Below are positions 1-9,684 of a stretch of DNA of 64,000 bases, piece by piece. Location of the stretch: NCBI GenBank assembly GCA_036513315.1, contig DATBZF010000065.1, positions 1 to 64,000 on the forward strand, in the 5' to 3' direction. The first letter of the stretch is position 1. Every line of letters begins with the position of its first letter. The position numbers and the translations under genes are program-made. The DNA is from Roseiarcus sp036513315 (GTDB taxonomy: Bacteria; Pseudomonadota; Alphaproteobacteria; Rhizobiales; Beijerinckiaceae). The notes under the pieces were generated by a model. It was not told the DNA's origin. It was given only the letters and a program-made list of their open reading frames with translations, and ran no database searches.

Positions 1-23
1 GGCTCAGAGCCCCAAGTAAAGCT

Positions 24-359
24 CTACCGCGACGTCATAATCAACAAGCCGAACAGCAGCCCTATCACGGCGATGTTGATCGCCACATTGATAAACAGGC
101 GGACGGATGGAGACAGAATCTTCGGTGGGGGCTGACCTAATATCCGCGGGGGGCTTGCCGGGGTGAAGTCCGGGACCAAATTCCTAGAACCAGATGGCGG
201 CGAATTTTCACCGCCCCCGTCTATCATCCGCCAGCCTTTTTCCCAGAGGACGTTGGCTTTCGAGTTCGGAGGGTAGGGATTGCTGTCAGACGATCGCCCA
301 AGCGCTCGCTCGAAGAGCCCTTCGCGGTAGGTTTCCTGATCGCTATCGAGCTCGGACAT
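24..359 (-). CDS. Small RMF-like protein with C-terminal membrane segment
   Basis: Encodes 111 aa. Residues about 8-50 resemble ribosome modulation factor (RMF): a YREGLFERALG segment, then SNPYP, then WEKGWRMID, matching the spaced G/PYP/W..GW pattern of that family. A Pro-rich linker follows and then a hydrophobic stretch near the C-terminus (INIAVIGLLFGLLI), so the product is probably tail-anchored in the membrane. RMF binds 100S ribosome dimers in the cytosol; a membrane tail is unusual, so the role here is open. I chose the internal ATG at 359 because the upstream in-frame sequence is low-complexity and unlike the family. No strong Shine-Dalgarno is visible. Confidence 0.55.
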   Translation of the reverse strand: MSELDSDQETYREGLFERALGRSSDSNPYPPNSKANVLWEKGWRMIDGGGENSPPSGSRNLVPDFTPASPPRILGQPPPKILSPSVRLFINVAINIAVIGLLFGLLIMTSR

Positions 360-778
360 TTTAAATTCGTCGCATCCGCACGCACGATAAACGGAAGCGT
401 ATCGAGAGTCACATGGAACCCAATGTCGACAGAAGCCCGGTCGCGGGGATGTCGAAGCGGAAGTGTATCCGCGGGTTGGAGAAACGGTGGCGTTCTGACC
501 CAGAAATGACATGCCAGTGAGAGAAGCGAGATTACGAGTCATTAGCTGCGTCGCCCCAAACAAGGGCTGGCCAGAGACCCTCAGGGCTCTTCGAGGAGCC
601 TGCGGTTGCCGTCGAGCCAGGCTCGCTCATGGCGCTGTTCATCAAAGCTCGGATTGCAATCCATTCCCGGACGTCCGCCAGAAGATAGGTATTGATGGGC
701 AGGTCCATCGAAGGCTTCTCTAAGCTGATGGCTTGCGCCCGTCGAATTCCTACGGTGCGGAAAGTCGCGGGAATGTAT
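360..778. other. Intergenic stretch without convincing gene
   Basis: This stretch separates the RMF-like gene from the end of the DUF4399 gene. The short open frames on either strand show no family signature, no good ribosome binding site and no coherent codon use. I see no RNA gene or repeat here. Confidence 0.5.
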
Positions 779-2035
779 CTAATTCGGCACGCATCTGTAT
801 CCGTTGGGGTTCGGAAAAGATTCCGAATGCATGCCGGGTTGGCACGGTCGGAGGTCGTTGAATGCCGGCGCCGCGTCGGGCGCCGCAGGACTGGACGGCG
901 CCAACTTCTGCCTCGCAGTCCGATGCATTGGCGTCTCGAAGGGGGCTCCGCCGCGATGCGACGGGTGGTTGGATTCTATATGGCGCGGAAGAGGACGCCC
1001 GTTTGCGGCTGGCGCCGCGACACGCGGCGTGCAGGCGCCGCTTGGATCAAGCGTTTCGCCAAGTTTGCAGGTCTTCTGCTGAGGTGCTTCTCCTGCGAAG
1101 ATTGTGATTGGCTTGGAGAAAACCGGTGGAATATGCGGCATATGGTTGGCGTCGCCGAGCAGCAATTGCAGCGTATGCTTCCCGGGCGTCAAGGTGATCG
1201 TCGCCTCCGTCTGGCCCGCGCCGAAATGTAGATGGTTTTCGTCATTTGGAATCGGCTCGTCGAGGGGCGGTAGCGGCGCGTCGATCAGAAGATGGTGATG
1301 GCCGCTGTTGGGCATGTCGACGCCGGCGCGCACCACGACCATATTGTCGAGACCGAACTGCACTTGCAGCGTCAACGGCACGGCGGCGCCGTCTACCGGC
1401 GATACGATGTAAGTCTTGGCGTCGGGTGGGGAGGAATGACGCGCGCCCGTTGCGGCCGGCACGGCTGGGGGCGAAGACGCGGCTGTCGCGGCCGCGGTTG
1501 GGGACGGAGCGGACGCGGCGTCGGCGACGGTCACGTGAATGAGTTCGGACATGACCGGCGGGGAATGCGGAATGTGATTCCGGTCACCCAACAGAAGCTG
1601 CAGCGTGTGAGGTCCGGGCGTCAGAGCAAGGTCGACCTCGGTCTGACCTCCGCCGAAATGCATATGATTGGGATCGTTCGGAATGGGTTCGTCGAGCGGC
1701 GGCAGCTCAGCGTCGATCAGCAGATGATGGTGACCGGAATTGGCTTTGTCCGAACCGGCCGGCGCAACGCCCATTCCACGCAAGCCGAAATGTATCGTCG
1801 TCGGAGAGCCGATGACTGCGCCGTCCTTCAGGTCAACGAAATAAACCTTGGCCCCTTCCGGCGAAGGGGTCGGGCCGCCCGTCGCCTTCGACTGTGCGAG
1901 CGTTGAATTGGCGACGGCCACGCTCAACAGAAATGTCGCAATCGCGCGCGCGATCGTCCTCACGATCGGCCTCCCTGCTCGGTCGGCCCCGAGCTTTGAC
2001 GTCGCCGACAAACTTGAGACGGTTTCCACTCGCAT
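779..2035 (-). CDS. Secreted protein with two DUF4399 domains
   Basis: Encodes 418 aa with an N-terminal signal region (TIARAIATFLLSVAVANSTLAQS) and two tandem DUF4399 copies, at roughly residues 60-170 and 205-320. Each copy carries the family hallmarks: SGHHHLLID, LPPLDEPIPND, NHxHFGxGQTE, and HTLQLLLGDxNHxPH. The conserved His residues suggest metal binding, but no biochemical role is established for this family. The Pro/Ala-rich tail (residues about 330-418) contains scattered Cys. The start at 2035 is chosen because the ORF extends upstream without a signal peptide; a later in-frame start closer to the hydrophobic region is possible. It lies upstream of the caspase-like gene on the opposite side of that gene's stop, on the same strand. 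Confidence 0.75.
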   Translation of the reverse strand: MRVETVSSLSATSKLGADRAGRPIVRTIARAIATFLLSVAVANSTLAQSKATGGPTPSPEGAKVYFVDLKDGAVIGSPTTIHFGLRGMGVAPAGSDKANSGHHHLLIDAELPPLDEPIPNDPNHMHFGGGQTEVDLALTPGPHTLQLLLGDRNHIPHSPPVMSELIHVTVADAASAPSPTAAATAASSPPAVPAATGARHSSPPDAKTYIVSPVDGAAVPLTLQVQFGLDNMVVVRAGVDMPNSGHHHLLIDAPLPPLDEPIPNDENHLHFGAGQTEATITLTPGKHTLQLLLGDANHMPHIPPVFSKPITIFAGEAPQQKTCKLGETLDPSGACTPRVAAPAANGRPLPRHIESNHPSHRGGAPFETPMHRTARQKLAPSSPAAPDAAPAFNDLRPCQPGMHSESFPNPNGYRCVPN

Positions 2036-2128
2036 GACTTTCTGTTCGACGATGTGACGAGGCTTCAACCAAACAATTCCGGGACCCAGCGGAGGCCCAG
2101 AGAGAATCAACGAAGGAAACTCGCTTCG

Positions 2129-3922
2129 CTATCGGCCAACGGTTTCCAACAGCCGCACTACCTGCGCCCGCAGGTCCTCACATTTGAGATTCTTCCTGAA
2201 CCGCAGAAGGGACGCACGGTCGGGATTGGCCCGAATGCGGGCGAGTTCGTCGGCGTCGCGCTTGCAGGCTTGCGCGCCTTCGGCGGCTTGCGCGCCGAGT
2301 TGTGCCGGCGCCGGCGCATCCGGGTGCTGCGGCGCGACGATCAATGTCGGGGCGATTCCCTTCGATTGCGACGCGGGCGCGAGCGACGCGGCTTGCGCGG
2401 CGGCGATCGGCTCGCCGCCCAGGCTTTCCATGAGGCGCTCAACTTGAGGACGCAGGTCGCCGCAGGTGAGTTCGTGGGCGAATTGGGTGGCCTGCTCTAG
2501 CGAAGGTTCGACCCGCAGCTTGGCGAGGCGGGCCTCGTCGCGCTTGCACGCCTGATCAGAGTTTCGACCTTCTGTCTTCGCCTCAAGCGCGGCAGTCTGC
2601 GCCTGCAACGCGGGCGATACCGATGGGGAACTGGCGACGGGATCGGCTCCGAGGCTTTCAGCGAGACGCTGGGCCTGGGGACGCAGGTCTTCGCAGGTAA
2701 GCTCGCGCGCAAATTGCGCGACTTGTTCCGGCGAAGGATTGGCGCGCAAACGCGCGAGGCGGGCCTCATCGCGTCTGCACGCCTGATCCGGCGTCGGTGG
2801 GGCGGGCGAGGCGAGATCGATGCGCGGCTGCAAGGCCGCCTCCTGTTCGGCTTTGGGTCGAGATGCTTCCGCGGGCGCTCGGCTGCCTTCTTCCTGACGC
2901 TGGGCGGCGGCGGGACGATCGGCTCTCTGCGTGGCGTCCTTCGCGGGCCTCGCCGCTTCTGCCTCGGCGCCGATGAGCTTGGCGAGTTGGGCGCGGGCAA
3001 GGTCTGCATAGAAGCCGGAGCTATGAACGGCGAGAAACGATTCCCAGGCTCGCCGCGCGCCGACGCGCTCGGTCATTTCATATTCATGCGCAATCGCGTC
3101 GGTCGGATCTGCGGTGAGAGGCGCCGGAGCGAGGGCCGCCGGCGCGGGAACGAGCGAAATATCGGCCCCTCCCAGCGAGCCATAGACGAAAGGCTCTTGC
3201 CGATTGCCGGTGCTCTCAAGCACGTCGTCGCGCACCTTTCCCAACGCGATCCTGATGTCGAGTCCCGGTTCGGCGATATATTTCACCAAGGCCGTAGTGA
3301 ACGGGCTATTGGCTCCGATGCCGTCATAGGAAACCGAGCCGGCCTTCGCAGCATATGCGATCAATGTGTCGGAGCCGGTTGGTTGGACGCCCACCAGCCG
3401 ATTGGAGATAGAGCGCGTCGCCGTCGCATGGGCGGCGGCGTGTATGAAAGGATTGTCGCGACAAGCATCGAGGATGATCAGGCTCAGCTTCTTGGCCGAT
3501 TGTGTCGCCAAAATGATCCGTTCGAGCGGGATAGCCTCATCGTCGATGTCAAAATCGCTGGCCAGCTTGGCGTCGACCGGAATGAGATAATTGGTCCCCC
3601 CAACCTCGATGCCATGACCGGAATAATAGACCACAGCGATGTCGGCGTTAGCGGCCGCAGTCAGGAACTCCCGCACCGCGCGCTTGAATTCCACGACCCC
3701 GACGTCCCGTCGCTCGTCGACGACATCGAAGCCGGCTTTGGTCAGAAGAGCGGTGATCGCATTGGCGTCGTTGACGGTATTGGTCAACGCATCGGCGTGT
3801 TCGTATTTGGCGTTGCCGATGACCAGCGCCACCCGTCGCTCGGCAAACGCCGCTCGGGTGGAAGACATCGCAACGATTAGCGCACAGAGGATGCAGGCTG
3901 CGTAGCGAAGAATCGTGCTCAT
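2129..3922 (-). CDS. Caspase-like (peptidase C14) protein with three C-terminal repeats
   Basis: Encodes 597 aa. A signal peptide (residues 1-27, ending AAFA) is followed by a caspase p20-like domain at about 28-260, starting ERRVALVIGNAKY. The catalytic dyad is intact: His103 in YYSGHG and Cys154 in LDACRDNPF. The C-terminal part is Ala/Glu-rich, then carries three about 45-residue repeats of the form ACxRDxxxLARLRANPxxEQ...ELTCEDLRPQ with paired Cys, near residues 385, 460 and 550. Such orthocaspases usually cleave after Arg or Lys; the repeats probably mediate binding. The signal peptide implies a periplasmic location. It sits beside the T6SS cluster, like the second caspase gene at 35975. 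Confidence 0.85.
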   Translation of the reverse strand: MSTILRYAACILCALIVAMSSTRAAFAERRVALVIGNAKYEHADALTNTVNDANAITALLTKAGFDVVDERRDVGVVEFKRAVREFLTAAANADIAVVYYSGHGIEVGGTNYLIPVDAKLASDFDIDDEAIPLERIILATQSAKKLSLIILDACRDNPFIHAAAHATATRSISNRLVGVQPTGSDTLIAYAAKAGSVSYDGIGANSPFTTALVKYIAEPGLDIRIALGKVRDDVLESTGNRQEPFVYGSLGGADISLVPAPAALAPAPLTADPTDAIAHEYEMTERVGARRAWESFLAVHSSGFYADLARAQLAKLIGAEAEAARPAKDATQRADRPAAAQRQEEGSRAPAEASRPKAEQEAALQPRIDLASPAPPTPDQACRRDEARLARLRANPSPEQVAQFARELTCEDLRPQAQRLAESLGADPVASSPSVSPALQAQTAALEAKTEGRNSDQACKRDEARLAKLRVEPSLEQATQFAHELTCGDLRPQVERLMESLGGEPIAAAQAASLAPASQSKGIAPTLIVAPQHPDAPAPAQLGAQAAEGAQACKRDADELARIRANPDRASLLRFRKNLKCEDLRAQVVRLLETVGR

Positions 3923-4099
3923 ATCGTCGTTCCGAGGCGCTTGCTGGCGCGCGCCGCGCGTTTCATATTAATCCAATACGGTCTGGAGCGCTATTTTGGG
4001 TGAATTAGCCGCTACCGCCCGGTGGCGACCGGCGGCGCCAGACGAGGCGCGGCGAGACGGCGGGCTTCGGAAACGAACCCGCCGCGCCATCGCCTGCGA

Positions 4100-4912
4100 T
4101 TATTTGAGATCGCGAGCGACGCGAAAGCCGTTGGCATAATAGCGAACATCCTCGTCATAGCGGAACCGCGACGCGGAACGTCCGGCGCTCGCCTTGTTTG
4201 CAAAGGAGCCGCCGCGCAATACGCGCAAACTGCAATCGCCCCTGGTCCATGCGGAGCCGTCTTGGGGGGCGCCGCGGTATGACGGGTTCCAGCAATCTTG
4301 CACCCATTCGGCGGCATTGCCAGTTGTGTCGTATAAGCCGAACGGATTAGGTCTGAAGGATCCCGTCGGCGCGGTCTGGTGTGCTGCGTCGCCGCCGCAA
4401 TCATCGCATTTGGCGTGGCCGACCCCAACGTCTCGTCCCCACCAAAAGGCCGAAGTGCTGCCGGCGCGCGCCGCATATTCCCATTCGGCTTCGCTTGGGA
4501 GGCGGTAGGCATGGCCGGTCTTTTGCGACAACCAGGCGATAAACTCCTTTAAATCGTCCCAACTGACGTCGATTGCCGGACGGTCCCCGCGCCCCCAGCC
4601 ATGATCGGAAGGACTGTATTTGCAAGCGCCCTCTGCGGCGCAGAGATCCCATTCGGCGAATGTCACTTCGCGCCGCCCTATCGCAAAGGGAGCCGCGATC
4701 ACGACGTGATGCAGGGGCGCCTCCATCGTCGTCTCGGTCGACCCCATTTCGAATTCCCCCGCGGGGACGACAACCATTTCGCCGCAATCGGGACAATCGC
4801 GAAAGACCTCTCCCGGCTTAAGTGCGCCGGCGGTCTGCGCATTGGCAGGAGACGCCACGGCGCACAGATAAAGTAGGATCGGCAAAATCCTTGACCGCCG
4901 GTCCATTCTCAT
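4100..4912 (-). CDS. TagR-like FGE-sulfatase-fold protein, probable T6SS kinase activator
   Basis: Encodes 270 aa: a signal peptide (MRMDRRSRILPILLYLCAV..NAQ) followed by a formylglycine-generating-enzyme fold (MVVVPAGEFEMGS; REVTFAEWDLC; RLPSEAEWEYAARAG; NPFGLYDTTGNAAEWVQD; LRVLRGGSF; NGFRVAR). In true FGE enzymes two catalytic Cys follow the RGGS motif; here that stretch reads SFANKASAGRSASR, with none, so it is unlikely to be an enzyme. In Pseudomonas aeruginosa the FGE-fold protein TagR acts in the periplasm upstream of the kinase PpkA. The presence of ppkA, pppA, FHA and tagF genes nearby supports that role. Starts at 4945 or 4906 are alternatives. Confidence 0.8.
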   Translation of the reverse strand: MRMDRRSRILPILLYLCAVASPANAQTAGALKPGEVFRDCPDCGEMVVVPAGEFEMGSTETTMEAPLHHVVIAAPFAIGRREVTFAEWDLCAAEGACKYSPSDHGWGRGDRPAIDVSWDDLKEFIAWLSQKTGHAYRLPSEAEWEYAARAGSTSAFWWGRDVGVGHAKCDDCGGDAAHQTAPTGSFRPNPFGLYDTTGNAAEWVQDCWNPSYRGAPQDGSAWTRGDCSLRVLRGGSFANKASAGRSASRFRYDEDVRYYANGFRVARDLK

Positions 4913-5289
4913 GCTCAGGCTCGTGTTCCCCTTTTGGACCGCCACGACGTTGCATCGCAGTCAATCCACCACGACAATCGACTCCTTAGGATCGAAGAAC
5001 GCGCGAACGTTAACAAGAGCCGGCGGCTCTCCACGACGAAAATTCCGCCGCCGCCGACAACTTCCCGTTCTTCCAGCGAGCGCTGGCAGGCGAATCTGAA
5101 AATTCGTCGAACTTCCCGTCTCTTAGCCGGCCTTTAGAATTTCTGTCGGCAGGGTAGCCCAACGCTCTCCGGGCGCCAAGAGGCGCCGCGGTCGGGAATT
5201 GACTGCCAGCCGGGCCTCGGCTTGCGGCGCTCGCTAAAGAGCACGATAATGTCCTCTGAATCGAACAATTTGCGCCTTCGAGCCAAGAA
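4913..5289. promoter_or_regulatory. Divergent intergenic region between tagR-like gene and tagH operon
   Basis: This gap must hold the promoter of the minus-strand FGE-fold gene and that of the long plus-strand tagH operon. Visible structure: a GGCGCC-AAGA-GGCGCC hairpin at 5172-5187, about 105 bases before tagH, and a 13-base GC palindrome (GAGCCGGCGGCTC) at 5017-5029. I could not assign -35/-10 elements. Confidence 0.4.
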
Positions 5290-6675
5290 ATGCCGCTTCG
5301 TTTGATAATCGAAAACTTGGATCGGTTACCCGATGGCGGTCCAGTGCGCGTCCAAGTTGAAGGACGTGGCTTGGACATCGGGCGCGATCAGCATCTTGAC
5401 TGGACCTTGCCTGATCCTAGTCGACACGTTTCAAGCAAGCACTGCGAAATTCGCTTTCGTGACGACAATTATTGGCTACACGACGTTTCGACCAACGGCA
5501 CATTCGTCAACGGCGCGCAATTCCGGCTGGAGGCGCCGCATTTGTTGCGCAGCGGCGATCGCCTCACCATTGGCCAATATATCGTAGCGGTGGAGATCGA
5601 GGGCCGGGGGGCCTTGCCGGGCGCCTATTCGCCGCCGCAAACGGAGCTTGGAACTGCGCCGGATCTCTGGGGCACGGGAGGCGAGGCGGCAGCCCCCGAC
5701 GACCGGCGCGACTACATGCCCGAGCGGGTGCGTGTGGCGCCGCCGGATTTTCTCGATTTCGCTTCGGGCGTAGCGCGGGCGGAGGTTCCCTCCCCATCGT
5801 CATCCGCGCCCGCCCTCGATTTCGGTATTGCGCCCGGCGGGCCGGAGGACGATTGGCTGAGGGGCAGGCGCACGCCTGTCATTGCCGTCGAGCCGGACGA
5901 TCCGATCGCGCCGATGCCGCGCCGGCCGCTCCCTCGACGCCCCATGCCGACTTCCGAGGAGCACGCGCCCGCCCTCGCCCCCATCGTCGGACCGACCGTT
6001 GAAGGGGGAGAAGCGGGGGCGCGAAGGCGCGAGGACGCGGCCATTCCGCGTCCCCCATCGACGAGCTTGGCCGTCGACACGCCAACCATTTCCACCGACC
6101 TTCTGTTGCGGATCGCACGCGCCGCCGGCGTCCCAGAGCGCGCGATCGCTGGCCGCGATCCGCTGGCGGTGGCCGACGATATTGGCGCGATGCTGAGATT
6201 GACGGCGCTAAATCTTGCGCAAATGCTATCGTCGCGTTCGGAAACCAAGAGTCTGATGCGAAGTTCCAGTCGGACGATGATTCAAGCAATCGAGAATAAT
6301 CCGCTTAAATTCACCGCGACGCCGGAAGAAGCGCTCGCCATAATGCTCGGCCCGTCGACACGCAATTATCTTGATGCAAAGACGACATTGGAGCGAAGTT
6401 TCGCCGATCTCAAGGCTCATCAAATGCAAACTTACGGCGCCATGCAAGGGGCCCTTGAGGCTCTCTTCGAAGATCTTGCGCCGGAAAAAATTGATGCCTC
6501 TGTCGAGGCCGATCGCGGCCTTGGCGGACTGGTAGGGTCCCGTAAGGCTAAGCTCTGGGACACTTATGTGGAGCGTTGGCGCGCCAAGACAAAACGAAAC
6601 GACGGGCGCCTATCGGACGCGTTTCTGCTCTTGTTTGCGGAAAGCTACGATCGTCTCCGCCGAAAGGAGCCGTAA
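5290..6675 (+). CDS. tagH: T6SS FHA-domain protein TagH/Fha1
   Basis: Encodes 461 aa. Residues about 25-95 form an FHA domain (LDIGRD, SRHVSSKHCEI, LHDVSTNGTFVNG), which binds phosphothreonine. A Pro/Ala-rich linker follows, then a C-terminal domain from about residue 265 (LLLRIARAAGVPE ... FTATPEEALAIML) typical of T6SS-associated FHA proteins (ImpI/TagH). In the Pseudomonas pathway the kinase PpkA phosphorylates this protein to trigger assembly, and PppA reverses it; both partners are encoded here. First gene of the tagH-tssK-tssL-tssM-tagF-pppA operon. Confidence 0.93.
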   Translation: MPLRLIIENLDRLPDGGPVRVQVEGRGLDIGRDQHLDWTLPDPSRHVSSKHCEIRFRDDNYWLHDVSTNGTFVNGAQFRLEAPHLLRSGDRLTIGQYIVAVEIEGRGALPGAYSPPQTELGTAPDLWGTGGEAAAPDDRRDYMPERVRVAPPDFLDFASGVARAEVPSPSSSAPALDFGIAPGGPEDDWLRGRRTPVIAVEPDDPIAPMPRRPLPRRPMPTSEEHAPALAPIVGPTVEGGEAGARRREDAAIPRPPSTSLAVDTPTISTDLLLRIARAAGVPERAIAGRDPLAVADDIGAMLRLTALNLAQMLSSRSETKSLMRSSSRTMIQAIENNPLKFTATPEEALAIMLGPSTRNYLDAKTTLERSFADLKAHQMQTYGAMQGALEALFEDLAPEKIDASVEADRGLGGLVGSRKAKLWDTYVERWRAKTKRNDGRLSDAFLLLFAESYDRLRRKEP

Positions 6676-6759
6676 CGCGCGATCGGGCGCCGGCGGCCGC
6701 AGGTCGGCTCAGCTGAGCGACCGCGGGCGCCTAGCTTAAGGGATTGGGGAATTCCGACC

Positions 6760-8097
6760 ATGTCGTGGTATGCCAAGGTTAATTGGTCGGAAGGCTTATT
6801 CCTTCGACCGCATCATTTGCAGCAGGCCGATCGCTATTTTGAGAACGCGATCGAGAGCCGGACGCGCCACGTCACGCCCTATCCCTGGGGCTTTGCGATG
6901 CTCGAACTCGATCGGGATCTTGCACAGCAGAGCAAATTCTCATTGCGGCGGGCGGCGGGCGTCATGCCCGACGGCGCCTTGTTTGATTTTCCCGCCGACA
7001 GTCCAGCGCCCGCACCGATCGAAGCGCCAGAAACGGCAGCGGGCCAGCTTGTCTGGCTCTCGATGCCGGCCAAAGCCAATAATTCGCGCGAAGTCAGCCA
7101 CGACCTGACCGATAATGCGGCGCGCTTTGTCGCGGGCTCCGAGACCGTCATCGACTCCACGTCGCATCTGCGCATCGAGGAGGAGATTGACGTCGCCTAT
7201 CCGCGTCTGGCCTATGAGATTCGCAAGACGGCCAAGCCGGGCTATGTCGGGCTTCCCATTGCGCGTATCGTTGAAGTGCACGACCGAACAATCGTTTTTG
7301 ACGAGAAGTTCGCGCCGCCGCTTCTTGTGTGCTCCGCCCATCCGACCATCGAAGGCTGGCTTGAACGGGTGATCGGCTGGATTGGAACCAAGCTCGACGA
7401 GCTTGCACGCTACGCCAGCGACGCCACGGCGGGCGGCGGGCTACAAAGCGCCGACTATCTGATGCTGCAAATGCTGAATCGAGAGATTCCGGTTCTCAAG
7501 CATTTCCGCAGATCGCGTTATGTCCATCCCGAGCGTCTTTACGAGGAACTGCTGCGCATCGTCGGCGAACTCGCGACATTTGCAACCGCCGAGCGGCGGG
7601 CGCGTGAGTATCCGGCCTATGTTCACGACGATCTGGAGGGCGCCTTTGCTCCGGTGTTGCGCGATATCCAGGATTTCCTCAGCGCGCGCCTCGATCGGCG
7701 CGCCATCCGCCTCGAACTCATCGAGCGCGCCCAGAATGCCTATATTTCGACGATCAAGGACCGGACCCTGTTTCGGAATGCGACCCTGGTGCTCGAAGTT
7801 TCAGCGCGCCGCCCGCTCACCGAAATTCAGCAGAACCTGCCGAATTTCCTTAAAGTGGGTCCGAACACCAAGATGAACGAAATCGTTCATGCGCATTTGC
7901 CCGGCATCAACCTCGTTCACTTGCCGACGCCGCCACCGCAAATCCGTGCAATTACGGACCACGTCTATTTCTACTTTGATCGCACTTCGCCGCTCTGGCC
8001 TGAATTCAGCGTTGCGAGCGCGATCGGCATGCATTTTGCCGGCGACTGGCCCGAGCTTCAGATGGAGCTTTGGGCGATCAGGGAAGACAGGCGATGA
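6760..8097 (+). CDS. tssK: T6SS baseplate protein TssK
   Basis: Encodes 445 aa of the TssK/ImpJ/VasE family. The N-terminus (VNWSEGLFLRPHHLQQADRY) is the family signature, and the C-terminus has YFYFDRTSPLW and a conserved ending. TssK trimers connect the baseplate to the membrane complex through TssL and TssM. A GGGGA ribosome binding site precedes the ATG. The stop overlaps the tssL start as ATGA, so the two are translationally coupled, which fits their direct contact. Confidence 0.96.
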   Translation: MSWYAKVNWSEGLFLRPHHLQQADRYFENAIESRTRHVTPYPWGFAMLELDRDLAQQSKFSLRRAAGVMPDGALFDFPADSPAPAPIEAPETAAGQLVWLSMPAKANNSREVSHDLTDNAARFVAGSETVIDSTSHLRIEEEIDVAYPRLAYEIRKTAKPGYVGLPIARIVEVHDRTIVFDEKFAPPLLVCSAHPTIEGWLERVIGWIGTKLDELARYASDATAGGGLQSADYLMLQMLNREIPVLKHFRRSRYVHPERLYEELLRIVGELATFATAERRAREYPAYVHDDLEGAFAPVLRDIQDFLSARLDRRAIRLELIERAQNAYISTIKDRTLFRNATLVLEVSARRPLTEIQQNLPNFLKVGPNTKMNEIVHAHLPGINLVHLPTPPPQIRAITDHVYFYFDRTSPLWPEFSVASAIGMHFAGDWPELQMELWAIREDRR

Positions 8098-9641
8098 GCG
8101 ATCCCGACGATCCTTTTGGGCCGCGAGAACGCACGATCATCCGCCCGAACCCCGGCGGCCGCCGCCCGTCGCAAACACCGGGCGGCGCCCCGCCGGCGGC
8201 GACGCCGATTTCGCCCGTCGCTTATCCCCCGCCTCCGGGTCCGCCGTCCCAGGCGCCTCCGCCGCCTCAAGCTGTGCCGCCTTATCCCGCTCCACCCACC
8301 TTTCAGACGCCGCCGCCAAGCGGGCAGGCGCAATGGGACGGCTGGACGACGACACCGACGCCGCAGCCGATCAATCCCTATTTGCAACAGGCCGCCGGCT
8401 CGGCGCCGATGACGCCGGCGCCGAACGCGCCTCACATATCGGTCGACCTCGTCGCCATCGCGGCCAATCCGCTGATGCGCGCCTCCGCCTCGTTGCTGTT
8501 GCTGCTGGGCCGTCTGCGCGCGTCGCTCTCGCGTGCGGGCAGCGGCCAGTTGATGGATCAGGTCGCCCAATCGATCGTGCAATTCGAGGCCGATGTGCGC
8601 GACGCCGGCGTTCCGCCCGAGCAGATCAACGCCGCCAAATACGCGCTCGCCGCCACTGCCGACGACATCGTTCAGAACCTGCCGAGCGATGATCGGCATC
8701 TGTGGACGAAATACAGCATGCTCGTTCGCTTCTTTGGCGAGCGGACCGGCGGCGTGAAATTTTTTCAGGAGCTAGAGCGCGCCAAGCAGAATCCGGCGGT
8801 CAATCTCGGGCTGCTTGAGATCATGCACGCTTGCCTTTGCCTCGGCTTCGAGGGCGTCTATCGCGCTTCCACCAGCACGGGCGGCGCCGGCGCGTTGCAA
8901 GGCATCCGCCGCGACCTTTATGAAACGATCCGTCGCGTGCAGCCCAAGACAATCGAAGATCTGTCGCCGCATTGGCGCGGCCAGACGATCGGACTCGTCG
9001 CCAATCGTTTCCGTGTGCCGGTCTGGTCGATCGCCGCCGTGGCGGGGGTTATTTTGCTTGGCGTCTATCTCGTCCTGCGCAATTTGCTGAGCGGCGAGGC
9101 CGAAAACCTCGCTCTGAAGATGGCCCGCCTCCATCCCGACACCGAAATCAACATCGCGCGCGAGACCGTGGTGAAGCCGCCGCCCGATCCCGTGCGAAAT
9201 TCGACGCAATTGCAGCGCATTCGCGCGGCGCTTGCCGCCGAAATTCTCGCTCATAAATTGAGCGCCGATCAAACCGCAACCTCGATCATCATCCGCGTCA
9301 GCAATGTCGTGCTGTTTCCGTCAGGCGAGGCGAAGGTCAGCGATTCCTTTGCACCGCTCGCCGCCAAGATCGCCAAGAGTCTGGACAAGGAGCCCGGCGC
9401 CATTCGCATCGACGGCTATTCCGACACCGATCCGATCAAGACCGTAACCTTCCCTTCAAACTGGGAGCTTTCCGAGGCGCGCGCCAAATCGGTCGCCGGC
9501 GTTTTGAAAACAGACCTTGCCCAGCCCGAGCGCGTGACGGTTTCTGGCAAGGGGTCGGACAATCCGGTCGCGCCCAACGATACGGCTGATAACAAATCGA
9601 AGAACAGACGAGTGGAAGTTTCGATCCCGCGCGCCGATTAG
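8094..9641 (+). CDS. tssL: T6SS membrane protein TssL with C-terminal OmpA domain
   Basis: Encodes 515 aa. A Pro-rich N-terminal tail (about 1-110) leads into the DotU/TssL cytoplasmic domain (about 115-305). One transmembrane helix follows at about 310-334 (WSIAAVAGVILLGVYLVL), then a periplasmic OmpA/Pal peptidoglycan-binding domain (about 395-515, with GYSDTDPI and NRRVEVSI). This 'specialised' TssL anchors the secretion complex to the cell wall itself. That is relevant because no TssJ lipoprotein gene is seen here. The start overlaps the tssK stop. Confidence 0.95.
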   Translation: MSDPDDPFGPRERTIIRPNPGGRRPSQTPGGAPPAATPISPVAYPPPPGPPSQAPPPPQAVPPYPAPPTFQTPPPSGQAQWDGWTTTPTPQPINPYLQQAAGSAPMTPAPNAPHISVDLVAIAANPLMRASASLLLLLGRLRASLSRAGSGQLMDQVAQSIVQFEADVRDAGVPPEQINAAKYALAATADDIVQNLPSDDRHLWTKYSMLVRFFGERTGGVKFFQELERAKQNPAVNLGLLEIMHACLCLGFEGVYRASTSTGGAGALQGIRRDLYETIRRVQPKTIEDLSPHWRGQTIGLVANRFRVPVWSIAAVAGVILLGVYLVLRNLLSGEAENLALKMARLHPDTEINIARETVVKPPPDPVRNSTQLQRIRAALAAEILAHKLSADQTATSIIIRVSNVVLFPSGEAKVSDSFAPLAAKIAKSLDKEPGAIRIDGYSDTDPIKTVTFPSNWELSEARAKSVAGVLKTDLAQPERVTVSGKGSDNPVAPNDTADNKSKNRRVEVSIPRAD

Positions 9642-9684
9642 ACTTTCGAGCGGATTCGAGCGGTAATTTGGAGCTATCAATCAG

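Noticed and set aside
692..1231. Long plus-strand open frame
   Set aside because: Antisense to the DUF4399 gene; Arg/Gly-rich translation typical of shadow frames in GC-rich DNA.
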